Positions 43,984 through 53,824 are shown, counted from the stretch's first letter. The stretch: DNA of 64,000 nt from Roseomonas sp. KE2513 (GCF_016107305.1 NZ_RCVR01000005.1:124001-188000); one strand, 5' to 3'. Notes: generated from the letters alone by a model not told the origin. Numbers and translations are program-made.

Positions 43984-46900
43984 ATGAGCACCATCTACGT
44001 TTCAGCCGCCGCGGCGAACGGCATTCCCGCAGGCAGCGATACGACCGGAAATGGCTCGCGGGAACGCCCCTGGGCGACGATCGACAAGGCAAACGCCGCA
44101 GCGGCCGATGGAGACACCGTCTACCTGAACGACGGCGTCTACTCCCCGGCGAAGACGCTGGTTATCTCGAATTCTGTCGCCTGGCTGCCGGTCACGGACT
44201 ACGGCGCCACCATCCGCGGCGTGACGGGCCAGTCACGGGTGATCGGGATTTCCGAGGACAACGGCGGCACGGTCACCTTCGGCAAGATCATCATCGACGG
44301 GATCAACGCGAACGCCGCCCTCATCACGGTCAACGACCAGCCAACCGCGTACACCCTCCACCTCGACGGCACGAAGCTCGTCAACCCCGTCAGCTACGGC
44401 ATTCAAGGGGTCAGCACGGGCACCCACGCGCACTTCAACCTGGAAAACGTGCAGTTCTCCGGCTCCACCGCCCTCTCGATGATCAACGTGCAGGCCCTGG
44501 TGGAAGGCTCCGTCTCCATCACGGGCGGAACGGTGAACCTTCCGGGCGTCGCGCGCTCCGGCTTCGGCGGCATCGCCACCATCAACGCCGACGGCCACGA
44601 CGTCCCGGTCGTGATCTCCGGCGTGACGGCCAACCTGAACGCCGCGGGCGCCGCAGGGATCTACTACGGCATCCGCCTGACCGACGTGGCGCATCCGCTG
44701 ATCGAGCACAACGACATCACGCAGACCGGCACCACAAGCGACCAGATCGGCACGACGATCCTTGTCACTGTCGATCCGACCACCCCCTACGACGCCTCGA
44801 ACGGGGTGATCCGATACAACACGCTCCGCAACTTCATCGACGGCGACGCGAGCAAGATCATTCTTGTCGGTGCCGACTCAGACCCGGGCGCCACCGCGCG
44901 CAACCACGTCAATAACTACCAGATCTATGGGAATACCGGCATCGGCGATACCGGCTCAGAAGGGTCGAAGCTGCACGGCATCCTCGTCGGCTGGCAGAAC
45001 GGCGCCCAGGTCTACGACAACAGCATGGACTACACGGATCTCGCCTACGTCCTGAAAGGCATGTCGGGCGAGACCCTCGTCTTCGACAACACCGATACGC
45101 ATACCTCCGGCAAAAGCCTCTACCAGAAGGGCGGAACCGGCGTTCAGTTCCTCTACAACACAAGCTACCAGGACGGCGGATACAACCCTGATATCATCAA
45201 TATCGGCGACATGTCCGACAGCGCCTACAACGCCAGCAACGCCACGATCATCGGCAACACGGTGGCCTTTACCGGCACCCCCGACTCCTTCCTCGCCGTC
45301 AGCGCGGGCTCGAGCACGACGAGCATCGCCGGCAACAACTATTACGCGGCCGACGGGAACGCCAGCTCGGCCTGGCTCTACAAGGGCACGAGCTACAAGA
45401 CGATCGACGCCTGGAAGGCAGCTTTTGAGAGCAGCGCGACCTATGGCCCCGGGGCGACCATCGGCCAGGGCGCCATCCTCGGCGCCGTCAGCGTGTCCGG
45501 CCAGGAGCTGAAGCTGATCGGCATGGTGAACGGGGTGCAGACCTACTACATCAACTTCGTCACCGGCACGGCCGCCCAGGCCACCTTCGCGATCGGAAAC
45601 CTCGGCGCCGAGGGCGCCGCCACCATCTCGGGCATCGTGGATGCCGACCTGACCGGCGACGGCAGTGCCAGCCTCAGCGGAACGGGCCTCTTCGACCGGA
45701 GCTACGGCCCGCTCGCGGGCGGCGACCTCCTGACCTTCAGCGTATCCTACGATGGGCTCAGCGCACTCGGCGGCGAGGCACTCCACGTCTACGGCAACTA
45801 CACCAACACCCGCCCCATCAGCATCATCTTCGGCGGCGCCATCCCGGTTGCGCCCTCCACCGGCAACGACACCATCACCGGCACCGACCAGGACAACACC
45901 ATCTACGCGCTCGCCGGCAACGATACCGTCGATGGCCAGGAGGGGAACGACACCGTCTGGGCCGGTACTGGCGACGACAGGATCATCGGCGGCGCCGGTG
46001 ACGACTGGATCTCCGGCGAGGGCGGGACGGACACCGCCGTTTTCTCCGCCGCGCGCGAGGACGTCACGATCTCCCGCGGCTCAGGCGGATCGATCATCGT
46101 CAGTTCGGCCGAAGGCACGGATACGCTCATCGACGTCGAGTTCCTCAGCTTCGCCGGAACGACCTTCGCGGCGGCCGAACTCACCGCAAGCCGCCTTGCC
46201 CTCTCCGGTACCCTGAGCCAGGCGGAAGGAAACAGCGGCAGCACCGCCTTCACCTACACCGTCACCCGCACGGGCGACCTCAGCGGCACCAGCAGCGCCT
46301 CCTGGGCCGTCGCCGGCAGCGGCAGCAACCCGGCCAACGCCGCGGACTTCGGCGGCACCCTGCCGAGCGGCACCGTCGCCTTCGCCGCCGGCGAAGCCAG
46401 CAAGACCATCACCGTCAGCGTCGCAGGCGACCTGCTCGCGGAGACGGACGAGACCTTCACCCTCACGCTCGCCTCGCCCTCGGCCGGCACCACCATCGGC
46501 ACCGCCACGGCCACGGGAACCATCCAGAACGACGACGCGGCCCTGCCCAGTCCCAGCCTCGCCCTCTCCGGCGCCCTGAGCCAGGCGGAAGGAAACAGCG
46601 GCAGCACCGCCTTCACCTACACCGTCACCCGCACGGGCGACCTCAGCGGCACCAGCAGCGCCTCCTGGGCCGTCGCCGGCAGCGGCAGCAACCCGGCCAA
46701 CGCCGCGGACTTCGGCGGCACCCTGCCGAGCGGCACCGTCGCCTTCGCCGCCGGCGAAGCCAGCAAGACCATCACCGTCAGCGTCGCAGGCGACCTGCTC
46801 GCGGAGACGGACGAGACCTTCACCCTCACGCTCGCCTCGCCCTCGGCCGGCACCACCATCGGCACCGCCACGGCCACGGGAACCATCCAGAACGACGATG

Positions 46901-47718
46901 GCGCGCCCGTCAGCACGGCGCCCACGGCCGGTGACGACAACCTCACCGGCACCGTCCTGGCCGACCGGATCGATGGCCTGGCCGGCAACGACATCATCGA
47001 CGGCGGCGCGAGCGGCGACACCCTCTACGGCGGCGCCGGCAACGATACGCTGATCGGCGGGGCAGGGAACGACACCCTCTACGGCGGCATCGGCGACGAC
47101 ACCTTCTACGCCGACAGCACCAGCGACGTGATCACCGAGAAGACCGGGGAGGGCACGGACCTTGTGTATTTCTCAGGCACCGGCAAGTTCACCCTCAAGT
47201 CCAATGTGGAAAACCTCGAACTGACGGGCACGGCCGACAGCTCCGGCACCGGGAACGCCGCCGACAACCGGATCACCGGTAACGCCGGCATCAACACGCT
47301 CGTCGGCGGGGACGGAAACGACATCATCCTCGGTATGGGCGGAGACGACGTCATCGAGGGCGGCGCCGGGCGCGACCTGCTGACAGGCGGGGCGGGGGCC
47401 GACAAGTTCCTTTTCCGCACGGCCGCCGAAATCGGCGGCGGCGCAACGGGCCTGCCCTCAGACGTCATCTCGGACTGGACGGCCGGCGACAAGATCGACG
47501 TCTCCAAGATCGACGCCATCGCCGCGACGAGCACTAACGACAAGTTCGTCTTCATTGGAACGGCCGCCTTCACGGGCGCGGGACAACTCCGCGCCGTCCA
47601 GAACGCGGCGACCGGCGAAACCTATGTCGAAGGGAACGCCAACGGGGACCTCGCCGCCGACTTCTCCCTCGTCCTCACCGGCCTACACACGATCGTCGCC
47701 ACGGACATCGTCCTCTGA
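43984..47718 (+). CDS. secreted beta-helix / Calx-beta / RTX protein
   Basis: 1244 residues. The N-terminal ~600 form a right-handed beta-helix that begins directly with IYVSAAAANGIPAGSD and RPWATIDKANAAAADGDTVYL, resembling polysaccharide-lyase or epimerase folds. An RTX block follows (about 625-690), two nearly identical Calx-beta domains (about 740-852 and 861-973; AEGNSGSTAFTYTVTRTGDLSG), more RTX repeats (about 980-1140) and a C-terminal VATDIVL tail that matches type I secretion substrates and resembles the end of the lyase at 23999. There is no N-terminal signal. It is probably an extracellular, calcium-loaded enzyme or adhesin acting on the capsule; no catalytic residues could be assigned. 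Confidence 0.85.
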   Translation: MSTIYVSAAAANGIPAGSDTTGNGSRERPWATIDKANAAAADGDTVYLNDGVYSPAKTLVISNSVAWLPVTDYGATIRGVTGQSRVIGISEDNGGTVTFGKIIIDGINANAALITVNDQPTAYTLHLDGTKLVNPVSYGIQGVSTGTHAHFNLENVQFSGSTALSMINVQALVEGSVSITGGTVNLPGVARSGFGGIATINADGHDVPVVISGVTANLNAAGAAGIYYGIRLTDVAHPLIEHNDITQTGTTSDQIGTTILVTVDPTTPYDASNGVIRYNTLRNFIDGDASKIILVGADSDPGATARNHVNNYQIYGNTGIGDTGSEGSKLHGILVGWQNGAQVYDNSMDYTDLAYVLKGMSGETLVFDNTDTHTSGKSLYQKGGTGVQFLYNTSYQDGGYNPDIINIGDMSDSAYNASNATIIGNTVAFTGTPDSFLAVSAGSSTTSIAGNNYYAADGNASSAWLYKGTSYKTIDAWKAAFESSATYGPGATIGQGAILGAVSVSGQELKLIGMVNGVQTYYINFVTGTAAQATFAIGNLGAEGAATISGIVDADLTGDGSASLSGTGLFDRSYGPLAGGDLLTFSVSYDGLSALGGEALHVYGNYTNTRPISIIFGGAIPVAPSTGNDTITGTDQDNTIYALAGNDTVDGQEGNDTVWAGTGDDRIIGGAGDDWISGEGGTDTAVFSAAREDVTISRGSGGSIIVSSAEGTDTLIDVEFLSFAGTTFAAAELTASRLALSGTLSQAEGNSGSTAFTYTVTRTGDLSGTSSASWAVAGSGSNPANAADFGGTLPSGTVAFAAGEASKTITVSVAGDLLAETDETFTLTLASPSAGTTIGTATATGTIQNDDAALPSPSLALSGALSQAEGNSGSTAFTYTVTRTGDLSGTSSASWAVAGSGSNPANAADFGGTLPSGTVAFAAGEASKTITVSVAGDLLAETDETFTLTLASPSAGTTIGTATATGTIQNDDGAPVSTAPTAGDDNLTGTVLADRIDGLAGNDIIDGGASGDTLYGGAGNDTLIGGAGNDTLYGGIGDDTFYADSTSDVITEKTGEGTDLVYFSGTGKFTLKSNVENLELTGTADSSGTGNAADNRITGNAGINTLVGGDGNDIILGMGGDDVIEGGAGRDLLTGGAGADKFLFRTAAEIGGGATGLPSDVISDWTAGDKIDVSKIDAIAATSTNDKFVFIGTAAFTGAGQLRAVQNAATGETYVEGNANGDLAADFSLVLTGLHTIVATDIVL
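46201..46538 (+). repeat. Calx-beta coding repeat, copy 1
   Basis: This is the first of two direct repeats 363 bp apart (121 codons). From about 46212 the two copies read the same base for base over roughly 325 bp, including third codon positions, so the duplication is recent or kept uniform by conversion. Confidence 0.9.
46564..46901 (+). repeat. Calx-beta coding repeat, copy 2
   Basis: Second copy. It differs from copy 1 only at the edges (GGTACC versus GGCGCC near the start; GACGACG versus GACGATG at the end). The in-frame period makes unequal crossing-over possible without breaking the gene. Confidence 0.9.
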
Positions 47719-47726
47719 CGCGCCGC

Positions 47727-47747
47727 GCCGGCGAAACCTCCGCCGGC
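47727..47747 (+). terminator. hairpin behind the RTX gene
   Basis: GCCGGCG (47727-47733) and CGCCGGC (47741-47747) around AAACCTC, 9 bp after the stop. The rest of the 296-bp gap to 48014 is very GC-rich and shows no gene. Confidence 0.45.
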
Positions 47748-48014
47748 ACGCCGGTCGGCGCATCCCGGGGGAGGGGAGGCAGGCGCCGCGCCCGTGAGGA
47801 CGCCGATGTGCTGAAGCGGGGAGGGGGCCTGCGGCAAGGCTCGCCTCCCCCCGAGCAGCGCCGGCGCCCGGGCCAGGAGCGAAGGAGAGCGGGCGCAACG
47901 GAAGACCCGCCCAGGCCTCGGGCCGCATGGCCGCGACCGCCCCAGGGAACCGCCCCTCCCGGTGTTGATCTGGCCACCCCCGCAGGGCCGCCCGGGCCTT
48001 AAGCCAAGCCCTGA

Positions 48015-50068
48015 TCAGCCAGCGCTAGCCGCTCCCCGCCCTGCCTCGCTGGCGAGGGGAGCAGCGATCGTGCAGCGCACCCCGTCCGCACCCAGCTCGT
48101 AGCTCGTCCTCGCGCCGAGCTGATAGGGCAGGGCGCGCTCGATCAGTTCGCGTCCGAAGCCCCCGGGCCGGAGCCCTGTGCCGCCAGGTATGGCAACCCC
48201 CGCTTCCTGCCACAGCACATGGAGCCAGGGCGCCTGGCCCGGCTCCTCAAGCGCGATGTGCCAGGAGACGGTCAGGCGTCCCTCCGCCTGGCGCAGGGCC
48301 CCGTATTGAGGGCGTTCGTCGCCAGCTCGTGCAGTGCCAGCGTGAAGAGTTGCGCCTGCGCCGCCGGCAGATCGATCGCCGGCCCGCCGACGATCACCCG
48401 CTCCGACCGCCCGGCGCCCAGTGCCGCAAGCTCGGCGGCCACGAGGTCGGCCAGCGGCACCGTCCAGGCCGGCGCGCGGGAGAGGAAGCCCTGCACCCGG
48501 CCCAGCGAAGACAAGCGTGCATCGTACTTCTCGAGCGCCGCCGACGTGCCCAGGCTCCGGCGCGCAATGGTGCGCACGACCCCCAGCAGGTTCCGCGTGC
48601 GGTGCTGCAGCTCGGCCACCAGGACCTGAAGCCGCTCCTGGTTCTGCTCCAGCATCGCGGCGTTGCGCTTCAGCGCATCGATATCCGTGATGACCGCGAC
48701 CGCCCCGCTGACCCTCCCCAGCGCATCCTTGATGGGAACCGCGGCCACCCGGGTCCAGATCTCGCGGCCGTCCTCCTGTGCGTAGCTCATCTCCAATCCG
48801 GGCAGGACCTGCTCGCCACGCAGCACGCGGGAGCCAGGGAAGTCCGAAAGCTCCATGCGGCGCCCGTCCGGCTGGTAGGCACGCCACCGTTCCCGGCGCG
48901 CCTCGTCGAGCGAAGGCATGTGTCCGGTTGGCAGGAAGCGGCGCATCTCCTGGTTGGAAAGGATGAGGTCGCCGCGGCTGTCCAGCACGCCAATGCCGAC
49001 CGGCAGGACATGGAAGACCGTGGCAAGCCGCTCCTCGCTCTCGCGCAGCCGCTGCTCGATACGCCTGCTGAACAGGGCCTGCAAAATGGCCGGGGCGAGC
49101 GCCTCGGCCGCCTCCAGATCCTCCGGACGATACCCGCCCTCGCGGTTGCCCAGCCCCAGCATCCCGATCGTGCGCCCGGCATGGATCAGCGGCACGCCCA
49201 GGAATGATCTCAGCGGTGGATGTCCCTTGGGCGTCCCAATCCGGTCGGGGTGCGACGCGGGATCGTTGGCAATCAGCCCCTTTCCGTCCAACAGCACCCG
49301 ACCGTAGATGCCATGGAGCTTCAGCCCCGTCGGCGCCTTCCCCTTCGGGAAGGAGGGATCCTCCATGGAGAAGGCCTGCCAGCCGCGCTCGCTGACGGAG
49401 AGATCGTCGAGCCGATTCGTCCTGAAGTTGATCTCGCCCATGAAGCCGAAGGCGCTCCCCGTCACCTCCTCGGCCACGGCAAGGCAGACCTGGCCGAGCT
49501 CCTCCTCCGTGGCGGCGGTCAGCGCCTCCTTGAAGATCCGGTTGATGCCGTCGAGCACCGCATTCTTCCGCTCGAGACGCTCGTCGGACCGCCCCTGTGC
49601 GCCGACCGCATGTCCGGCCACATGAACGCAGACGACATCGCCCGCGTCGTCGCGAACAGGGGTGAGCGTGGCGTCGAACAGGCCGGTGCCTGCCTCCTCG
49701 CCAGCCCTGCCCAGTGCCTGACCGGTAACCTGCACGGCCTCGCCCGCGAAGGCGCGGGCGTAGAGAGTCCTCGCCGTGCTCCAGCCTTCCGGAAAGGTGG
49801 CGGGCAGGGGCTGCCCCAGCGCGGCCGGGTGCCGCTCGCCATAAAGCCGCGCCGCCGCATCATTGTAGATCAGGATCAGCTCCGCCCCACAAACCAGAGC
49901 GGAGACCGATGGGCTTGCGAGCACGAACTCGACCATGAGCTTCAAGCGCTCCGGCCAATCCTCGACTGGACCAAGCGGCCCGGCAGCCCAGTCATGGGCC
50001 CGGATACGCCCTGCCATTTCGCTGTCCTGAAAGGGCCAGGAAAGGCCCCACGTCGCGCGATTCCCCAT
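48015..50068 (-). pseudogene. HWE-family sensor histidine kinase split by a 1-base frameshift
   Basis: Domains in order: PAS (DWAAGPLGPVEDWPERLKLMVEF), GAF (NRIFKEALTAATEEELGQVCLAVAEEVTGSAFGFMGEINF), PAS (LATVFHVLPVGIGVLDSRGDLILSN), then the HWE kinase with H-box VAELQHRTRNLLGVVRTIARRS and N-box FTLALHELATNAL. Just after the N-box, near 48305, the frame turns to a stop (NTGPCARRRDA). Adding one base (AAT to AAAT) restores KYGALRQAEGRLTVSWH and continues through GFGRELIERALPYQLG to the stop at 48015. So the ATP-binding half is in another frame. It is either a true mutation or an error in an A-run. The start is 50068 (MGNR) or 50017 (MAGRIR, with AGGA upstream). Confidence 0.75.
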
Positions 50069-50077
50069 GGAAACAGT

Positions 50078-50102
50078 AACGCTTGTCCGGAAAGCCCGGT
50101 CC
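50078..50102 (-). promoter_or_regulatory. possible EcfG-type promoter of the HWE kinase
   Basis: On the minus strand GGACC (50102-50098), 16 bases, then CGTT (50081-50078). The EcfG consensus is GGAAC-N16/17-CGTT. If used, transcription would begin almost at the 50068 ATG, which favours the internal start at 50017. Confidence 0.4.
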
Positions 50103-50126
50103 AGTCGAGCTGCCGAGAGGTCGATC

Positions 50127-50145
50127 CAACTTGGACGACAAGTTG
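50127..50145. promoter_or_regulatory. palindrome CAACTTG-N5-CAAGTTG
   Basis: Perfect 7-bp inverted repeat upstream of the kinase, extended on both sides by GAT/ATC with a one-base bulge. It is operator-like. The remaining gap up to 50443 holds no convincing gene. Confidence 0.45.
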
Positions 50146-50443
50146 ATCCCACCTCGAGGGTCCTTCCCTATCCTTAACACTGCTCCAGTGGCCCGGCCCG
50201 GTCCGCAGCCGACGAGAGCCGTGGCCAAAGGGAGCGACCCGAACTGCCGCCACCAATTTTCGTGAACGGCCTATAACCCGGGAGCCCTGATCCCTTGGGG
50301 CGAGTGCTGGAAAGAGGCCGCTACGCAACGCTCGCCGACGAAGCAGGAAGCGCGCCTGATCATTCCTGTATCGTCGCATTCCGGAAGCCAGCCGCCCACC
50401 GCGATCCGCTCCAGAAATCGCCCTCAAAGCGGAACCGTGTTCC

Positions 50444-51193
50444 CTAGAACGGCAGGATCGCATCCAGCAGCTGCTGACCATAGCGCGGCTGCTGCACGTC
50501 GCTGATCGTCCCACGCCCGCCATAGGCGATCCGCGCCTCCGCCAGCCGGTCGTGCTGCACCGTGTTGTCGCTCGCGATATCCTGCGGCCGGATGATTCCC
50601 GCAACCGTCAGGTCGCGCATCTCGTGGTTCACCCGCACCTGCTGCCGCCCACCCACCACGAGGTTCCCGTTCGGCAGCACCTGGTTCACCGTCGCCGCGA
50701 TCCGCATCGTCACCGCCTCGTTGCGCTGGATCTTGCCGTCGCCGTTCGAGGTATTGGCCGAATTCGCCTCCACGAGCTTCGTCGGATCGATCCCGCTCGG
50801 CAGCAGCCGCGCGTAGGACGAATCGAGCCCCATCAGCCGCGGAAGCCCCATGTTCTCCGTATTCCCGCGCGACCGCTCCGAGGAATTGGAGAGCTGCGCC
50901 GTATCCTTGATCGCGACGAGAACCGTGATCAGGTCCCCCACCGCCGCCGCCCGCTGGTCCCGCAGGAAGGTGCGGCTCCCCGGCCGCCACAGGCTGTTCG
51001 CCACGAGCTGCCGCGAGTCCTGCGGCGACGGCATGGGCATGGAGACCGGCCGGTAGTCCGGATCCCGCGTCGGATCCGCGATCGGCGCCAGCTCCGGCGC
51101 GTGCCCCACCCGCGCCAGCCGCTCGACCGAGCCGCAGCCCGCCAGCAGCGCCCCCATCAGCAGCCCCACCGAAATCCTGGCGAGCTTCGTCAT
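50444..51193 (-). CDS. flgH: flagellar L-ring lipoprotein FlgH
   Basis: 249 residues with lipoprotein signal ISVGLLMGALLAGCGS (Cys about 20). Family blocks: NSLWRPGSRTFLRDQRAAAVGDLITVLVAIKDTAQLSNSSERSR, LVVGGRQQVRVNHEMRDLTVAGIIRPQDIASDNTVQHDRLAEARIAYGGRGTISDVQQPRYGQQLLDAILPF. It assembles the L ring in the outer membrane around the rod. AGGAGG lies six bases before the ATG at 51193, and it starts 11 bp after the flgA stop. It is the last gene of the flgF-flgG-flgA-flgH set. Confidence 0.97.
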   Translation of the reverse strand: MTKLARISVGLLMGALLAGCGSVERLARVGHAPELAPIADPTRDPDYRPVSMPMPSPQDSRQLVANSLWRPGSRTFLRDQRAAAVGDLITVLVAIKDTAQLSNSSERSRGNTENMGLPRLMGLDSSYARLLPSGIDPTKLVEANSANTSNGDGKIQRNEAVTMRIAATVNQVLPNGNLVVGGRQQVRVNHEMRDLTVAGIIRPQDIASDNTVQHDRLAEARIAYGGRGTISDVQQPRYGQQLLDAILPF

Positions 51194-51204
51194 CGCACCC
51201 CTCC

Positions 51205-52167
51205 TCACCGGTTCGCCGGCACGCTGCCGCTCGGCACGCTTCCAAAAGCCACACGCACACGCCCGGGCCCGATCGCCTCCGCCTGCACCATCGCGCGGGA
51301 GGAAAGGTTCATCACCGGCACCACCTCGCCTCGCGCCGCCGGCGCCATCGCCCGCCCCTGCGCCGTCAGGCTCAGCCCCGGCCCGTCGATCAGCATGAGC
51401 ACCGTCGCGTTCCGCTCGATCACGGCCGGCGCCGAAAGATCGACCATCGCGAAGGGCAGCCCCTCCGCCACCGGCCGCCGCAACGCCTTGCCCACCACCT
51501 GGCCCGGATCGGTCGCAAGCCCCGGCCGCACCCGCTCCGCCCGCTGCCGCACCAGCCGCAGGTCCTCGGCCTGCACCACCTCGCCCAGCGCCAGCCGCCG
51601 CGTCGCGATCACCACCACCGAGGTCGCCACGGCCCGCCCCGCCAGCCGCAGCCGCAGCGTCGGCACTCCCTCCGCCACGACAACCAGCGTCGCCGAGAAG
51701 CGATTCGTCGCCGCCTCGAAGGCCGGCTGCTCCAGCGCCAGCTGCGTGAAGGAAGCCAGCGGCACCATCGGCGCCTGGAACCCCGGCAACTCCAACTCCG
51801 CCGCCGGGTCGAGCCCCATCCGCCCGAACTCCGCGCGCAGCAGGTCCAGCACCTCGTCGCGCGGCACCGCGCGCCCGGGCCGCTCCACCATCACCGTGTC
51901 CGCCGCCGTCAGCGGCCGCCACAGCACGCCATTCGCCCGCGCGATCGCGAGAAGCTGCGCCGGCTCCACGACGATCCGCCGCCCCGGCGCGGGCGAGGGC
52001 CCGACCACCCGCGCTGCGTTCTGCCCGGCATTGTCGAACAGGTCCGACAACCGGATCGCCGCATCCTCCACCACCGCCACCGGCCGCAGCAGCGCGAGAT
52101 CCGCCCGCGCCGAGAGCGGCGCCAGCAGCAGCCCGACCGCGAGAAGCGCCCCCCGCACCGCGCTCAC
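51205..52167 (-). CDS. flgA: flagellar P-ring assembly chaperone FlgA
   Basis: 320 residues with a Sec signal (ALLAVGLLLAPLSARAD). The mature part has the N-terminal region with LRPVAVVEDAAIRLSDLFDNAG and the C-terminal SAF domain AVATSVVVIATRRLALGEVVQAEDLRLVRQ, VVGKALRRPVAEGLPF and VIERNATVLMLIDGPGLSLTAQGRAMAPAARGEVVPVMNLSS. It is longer than enterobacterial FlgA (about 220), as is common in alphaproteobacteria. It acts in the periplasm to help FlgI assemble. The GTG start overlaps the flgG stop by 4 bp. Confidence 0.94.
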   Translation of the reverse strand: MSAVRGALLAVGLLLAPLSARADLALLRPVAVVEDAAIRLSDLFDNAGQNAARVVGPSPAPGRRIVVEPAQLLAIARANGVLWRPLTAADTVMVERPGRAVPRDEVLDLLRAEFGRMGLDPAAELELPGFQAPMVPLASFTQLALEQPAFEAATNRFSATLVVVAEGVPTLRLRLAGRAVATSVVVIATRRLALGEVVQAEDLRLVRQRAERVRPGLATDPGQVVGKALRRPVAEGLPFAMVDLSAPAVIERNATVLMLIDGPGLSLTAQGRAMAPAARGEVVPVMNLSSRAMVQAEAIGPGRVRVAFGSVPSGSVPANR

Positions 52168-52949
52168 CGCAGCCGCGCCACGGTGTTGAGCATCTCGTCG
52201 CTCGCCGTGATCACCTTGCTGTTCATCTCATAGGCGCGCTGCGCCGTAATGAGACTCGTGATCTCCTGCACCACGTTCACGTTCGATGTCTCGACGAAGC
52301 CCTGCATCACGTTGCCGAACCCGGGCGCCCCCGGCGCCCCCTGCTGCGCCGCGCCGGAGGAGGCGGAGGCCATCAACAGGTTGTCGCCCACCGCCTCCAG
52401 CCCGCCCTCGTTCGCAAAAATCGCAAGCTGGAACTGCCCGACATTCTGCGCCGCCGTCTGCCCGTCGAGCTTGACCAGCACCTCACCGTTGCCGTTGATC
52501 GTCACGTCCCGCGCATTGGCGGGAATAGTGACCCCTGGCGCCACCGGATAACCCTCCGCCGTCACGATCACGCCCTCGGGCGAAAGCCCCAGCGTGCCGT
52601 CCCGCGTAAAGGCCGTCTCGCCCGAGGGAAGCTGCACCTGCAGGAACCCGTTGCCGCGGATCGCGATGTCGAACTTGTTCTCCGTCTGCTGCAGGCTCCC
52701 CTGCTCGTGGATGCGGTACACGCCCGCCGCCCGCACGCCGAGCCCGACCTGCGCGCCCGACGGCAGCGTTGTCCCCGTATCCGAGGACTGCGAGCCCACG
52801 CGCCGCATGTTCTGGTACATCAGGTCCTGGAACTCCGCGCGCCGGCGCTTGAATCCCGTCGTGCTCATATTCGCGATGTTGTTCGAGATGACCTCGACAT
52901 TCGTCTGCTGGGCCATCATGCCCGTGCCGGCGGTCCAGAGCGCGCGCAT
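52164..52949 (-). CDS. flgG: flagellar distal rod protein FlgG
   Basis: 261 residues. The N-terminus MRALWTAGTGMMAQQTNVEVISNNIANMSTTGFKRRRAEFQDLMYQN and the C-terminus GFVETSNVNVVQEITSLITAQRAYEMNSKVITASDEMLNTVARL are the paired helices of rod proteins. The FlgG-specific segment YQNMRRVGSQSSDTGTTLPSGAQVGLGVR is present. It is exported by the flagellar type III system without a cleaved signal and forms the distal rod. It lies 128 bp after flgF. Confidence 0.97.
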   Translation of the reverse strand: MRALWTAGTGMMAQQTNVEVISNNIANMSTTGFKRRRAEFQDLMYQNMRRVGSQSSDTGTTLPSGAQVGLGVRAAGVYRIHEQGSLQQTENKFDIAIRGNGFLQVQLPSGETAFTRDGTLGLSPEGVIVTAEGYPVAPGVTIPANARDVTINGNGEVLVKLDGQTAAQNVGQFQLAIFANEGGLEAVGDNLLMASASSGAAQQGAPGAPGFGNVMQGFVETSNVNVVQEITSLITAQRAYEMNSKVITASDEMLNTVARLR

Positions 52950-53077
52950 CCGCTAGAACTCCCCAACCGGCGACCGCCGGCACTGCTTCATTGACGATTG
53001 GCCGGCCGTCCAGAGCGCGCGCGCCGGCTGCCGCTCCCCCTTCGGCAAAGACCGGCCCCTGATCCCGAACCCACTCA

Positions 53078-53824
53078 TCAGCTGCGCTTCCGAAGGATGC
53101 GCTCGACCGCCGTCGAAACGCGGTCGCCCTCCTTCTCCACGAACTGCGCCATGAACTGGAACTCCCTCATCTCGGCCGTCAGCCGCGTCAGCTCCAGCAC
53201 CGGCTGCACGTTGCTTCCCTCCAGCGCGCCCTGCACCACCGCCGGCCGCTCGATCGTCTCCGGCGCCTGCCCGGGCGCCGCCGCCAGCAGCCGGTCGCCT
53301 TCGGGCACCAGCCGCTGCGCTTCGGCGAACCGCACGACGCGAATGCGCCCGATCTCTCCGTTCTCGCTCGACAGCGTGCCGTCGCCCTTGATCGTCAGCC
53401 GCGTGTCGTTCGGCGAGACGCGCAGCGGATTCCCGCCGGTGTCGAGCAGCGAATTTCCCTCCATGTCCACGATCGTCCCCTCGGGCCCGAGGCTGAACCG
53501 CCCCGCCCGCGTGTAGCGCTCCCCCCGCGGCGTCCCGACGGAGAAGAGCCCCTCGCCGGAGATCGCGACATCCAGCGGATTCGCCGTCATCTGCACCGGC
53601 CCCGGCCGCTCGTCCCGCCAGGCCGCGCGGTCTTCCGAGAAATGCAGCGATTCGCCGCCGGGCACCGACTGCGCGCCCCTCTGGCGCTCGAGGTGATCGG
53701 CGAAGGCCGGCCGGATGGCGCGGAACCCCGGCGTCTCCGCATTCGCCATGTTGTTCGCGAGCACGGCCGTGGACCGATTCTGCGCCACCAGCCGCGAGAG
53801 GGCGATGTAGCCGGCATTGTCCAT
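53078..53824 (-). CDS. flgF: flagellar rod protein FlgF
   Basis: 248 residues from the ATG at 53824 (GGAGG and GGA upstream). The N-terminus is MDNAGYIALSRLVAQNRSTAVLANNMANAETPGFRA, with the family ANN-x-AN-x-xTPG motif. The middle has LDVAISGEGLFSVGTPRGERYTRAGRFSLGPEGTIVDMEG, and the C-terminus LEGSNVQPVLELTRLTAEMREFQFMAQFVEKEGDRVSTAVERIL. It is a proximal-rod component. It is first in its operon and divergent from fliL across a 224-bp shared gap. An open frame upstream to 53941 is not needed. Confidence 0.95.
   Translation of the reverse strand: MDNAGYIALSRLVAQNRSTAVLANNMANAETPGFRAIRPAFADHLERQRGAQSVPGGESLHFSEDRAAWRDERPGPVQMTANPLDVAISGEGLFSVGTPRGERYTRAGRFSLGPEGTIVDMEGNSLLDTGGNPLRVSPNDTRLTIKGDGTLSSENGEIGRIRVVRFAEAQRLVPEGDRLLAAAPGQAPETIERPAVVQGALEGSNVQPVLELTRLTAEMREFQFMAQFVEKEGDRVSTAVERILRKRS

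Noticed and set aside
50105-50604. Short frames between the kinase and flgH on both strands
   Set aside because: They overlap the flgH coding region or probable control elements and carry no recognisable protein signal.
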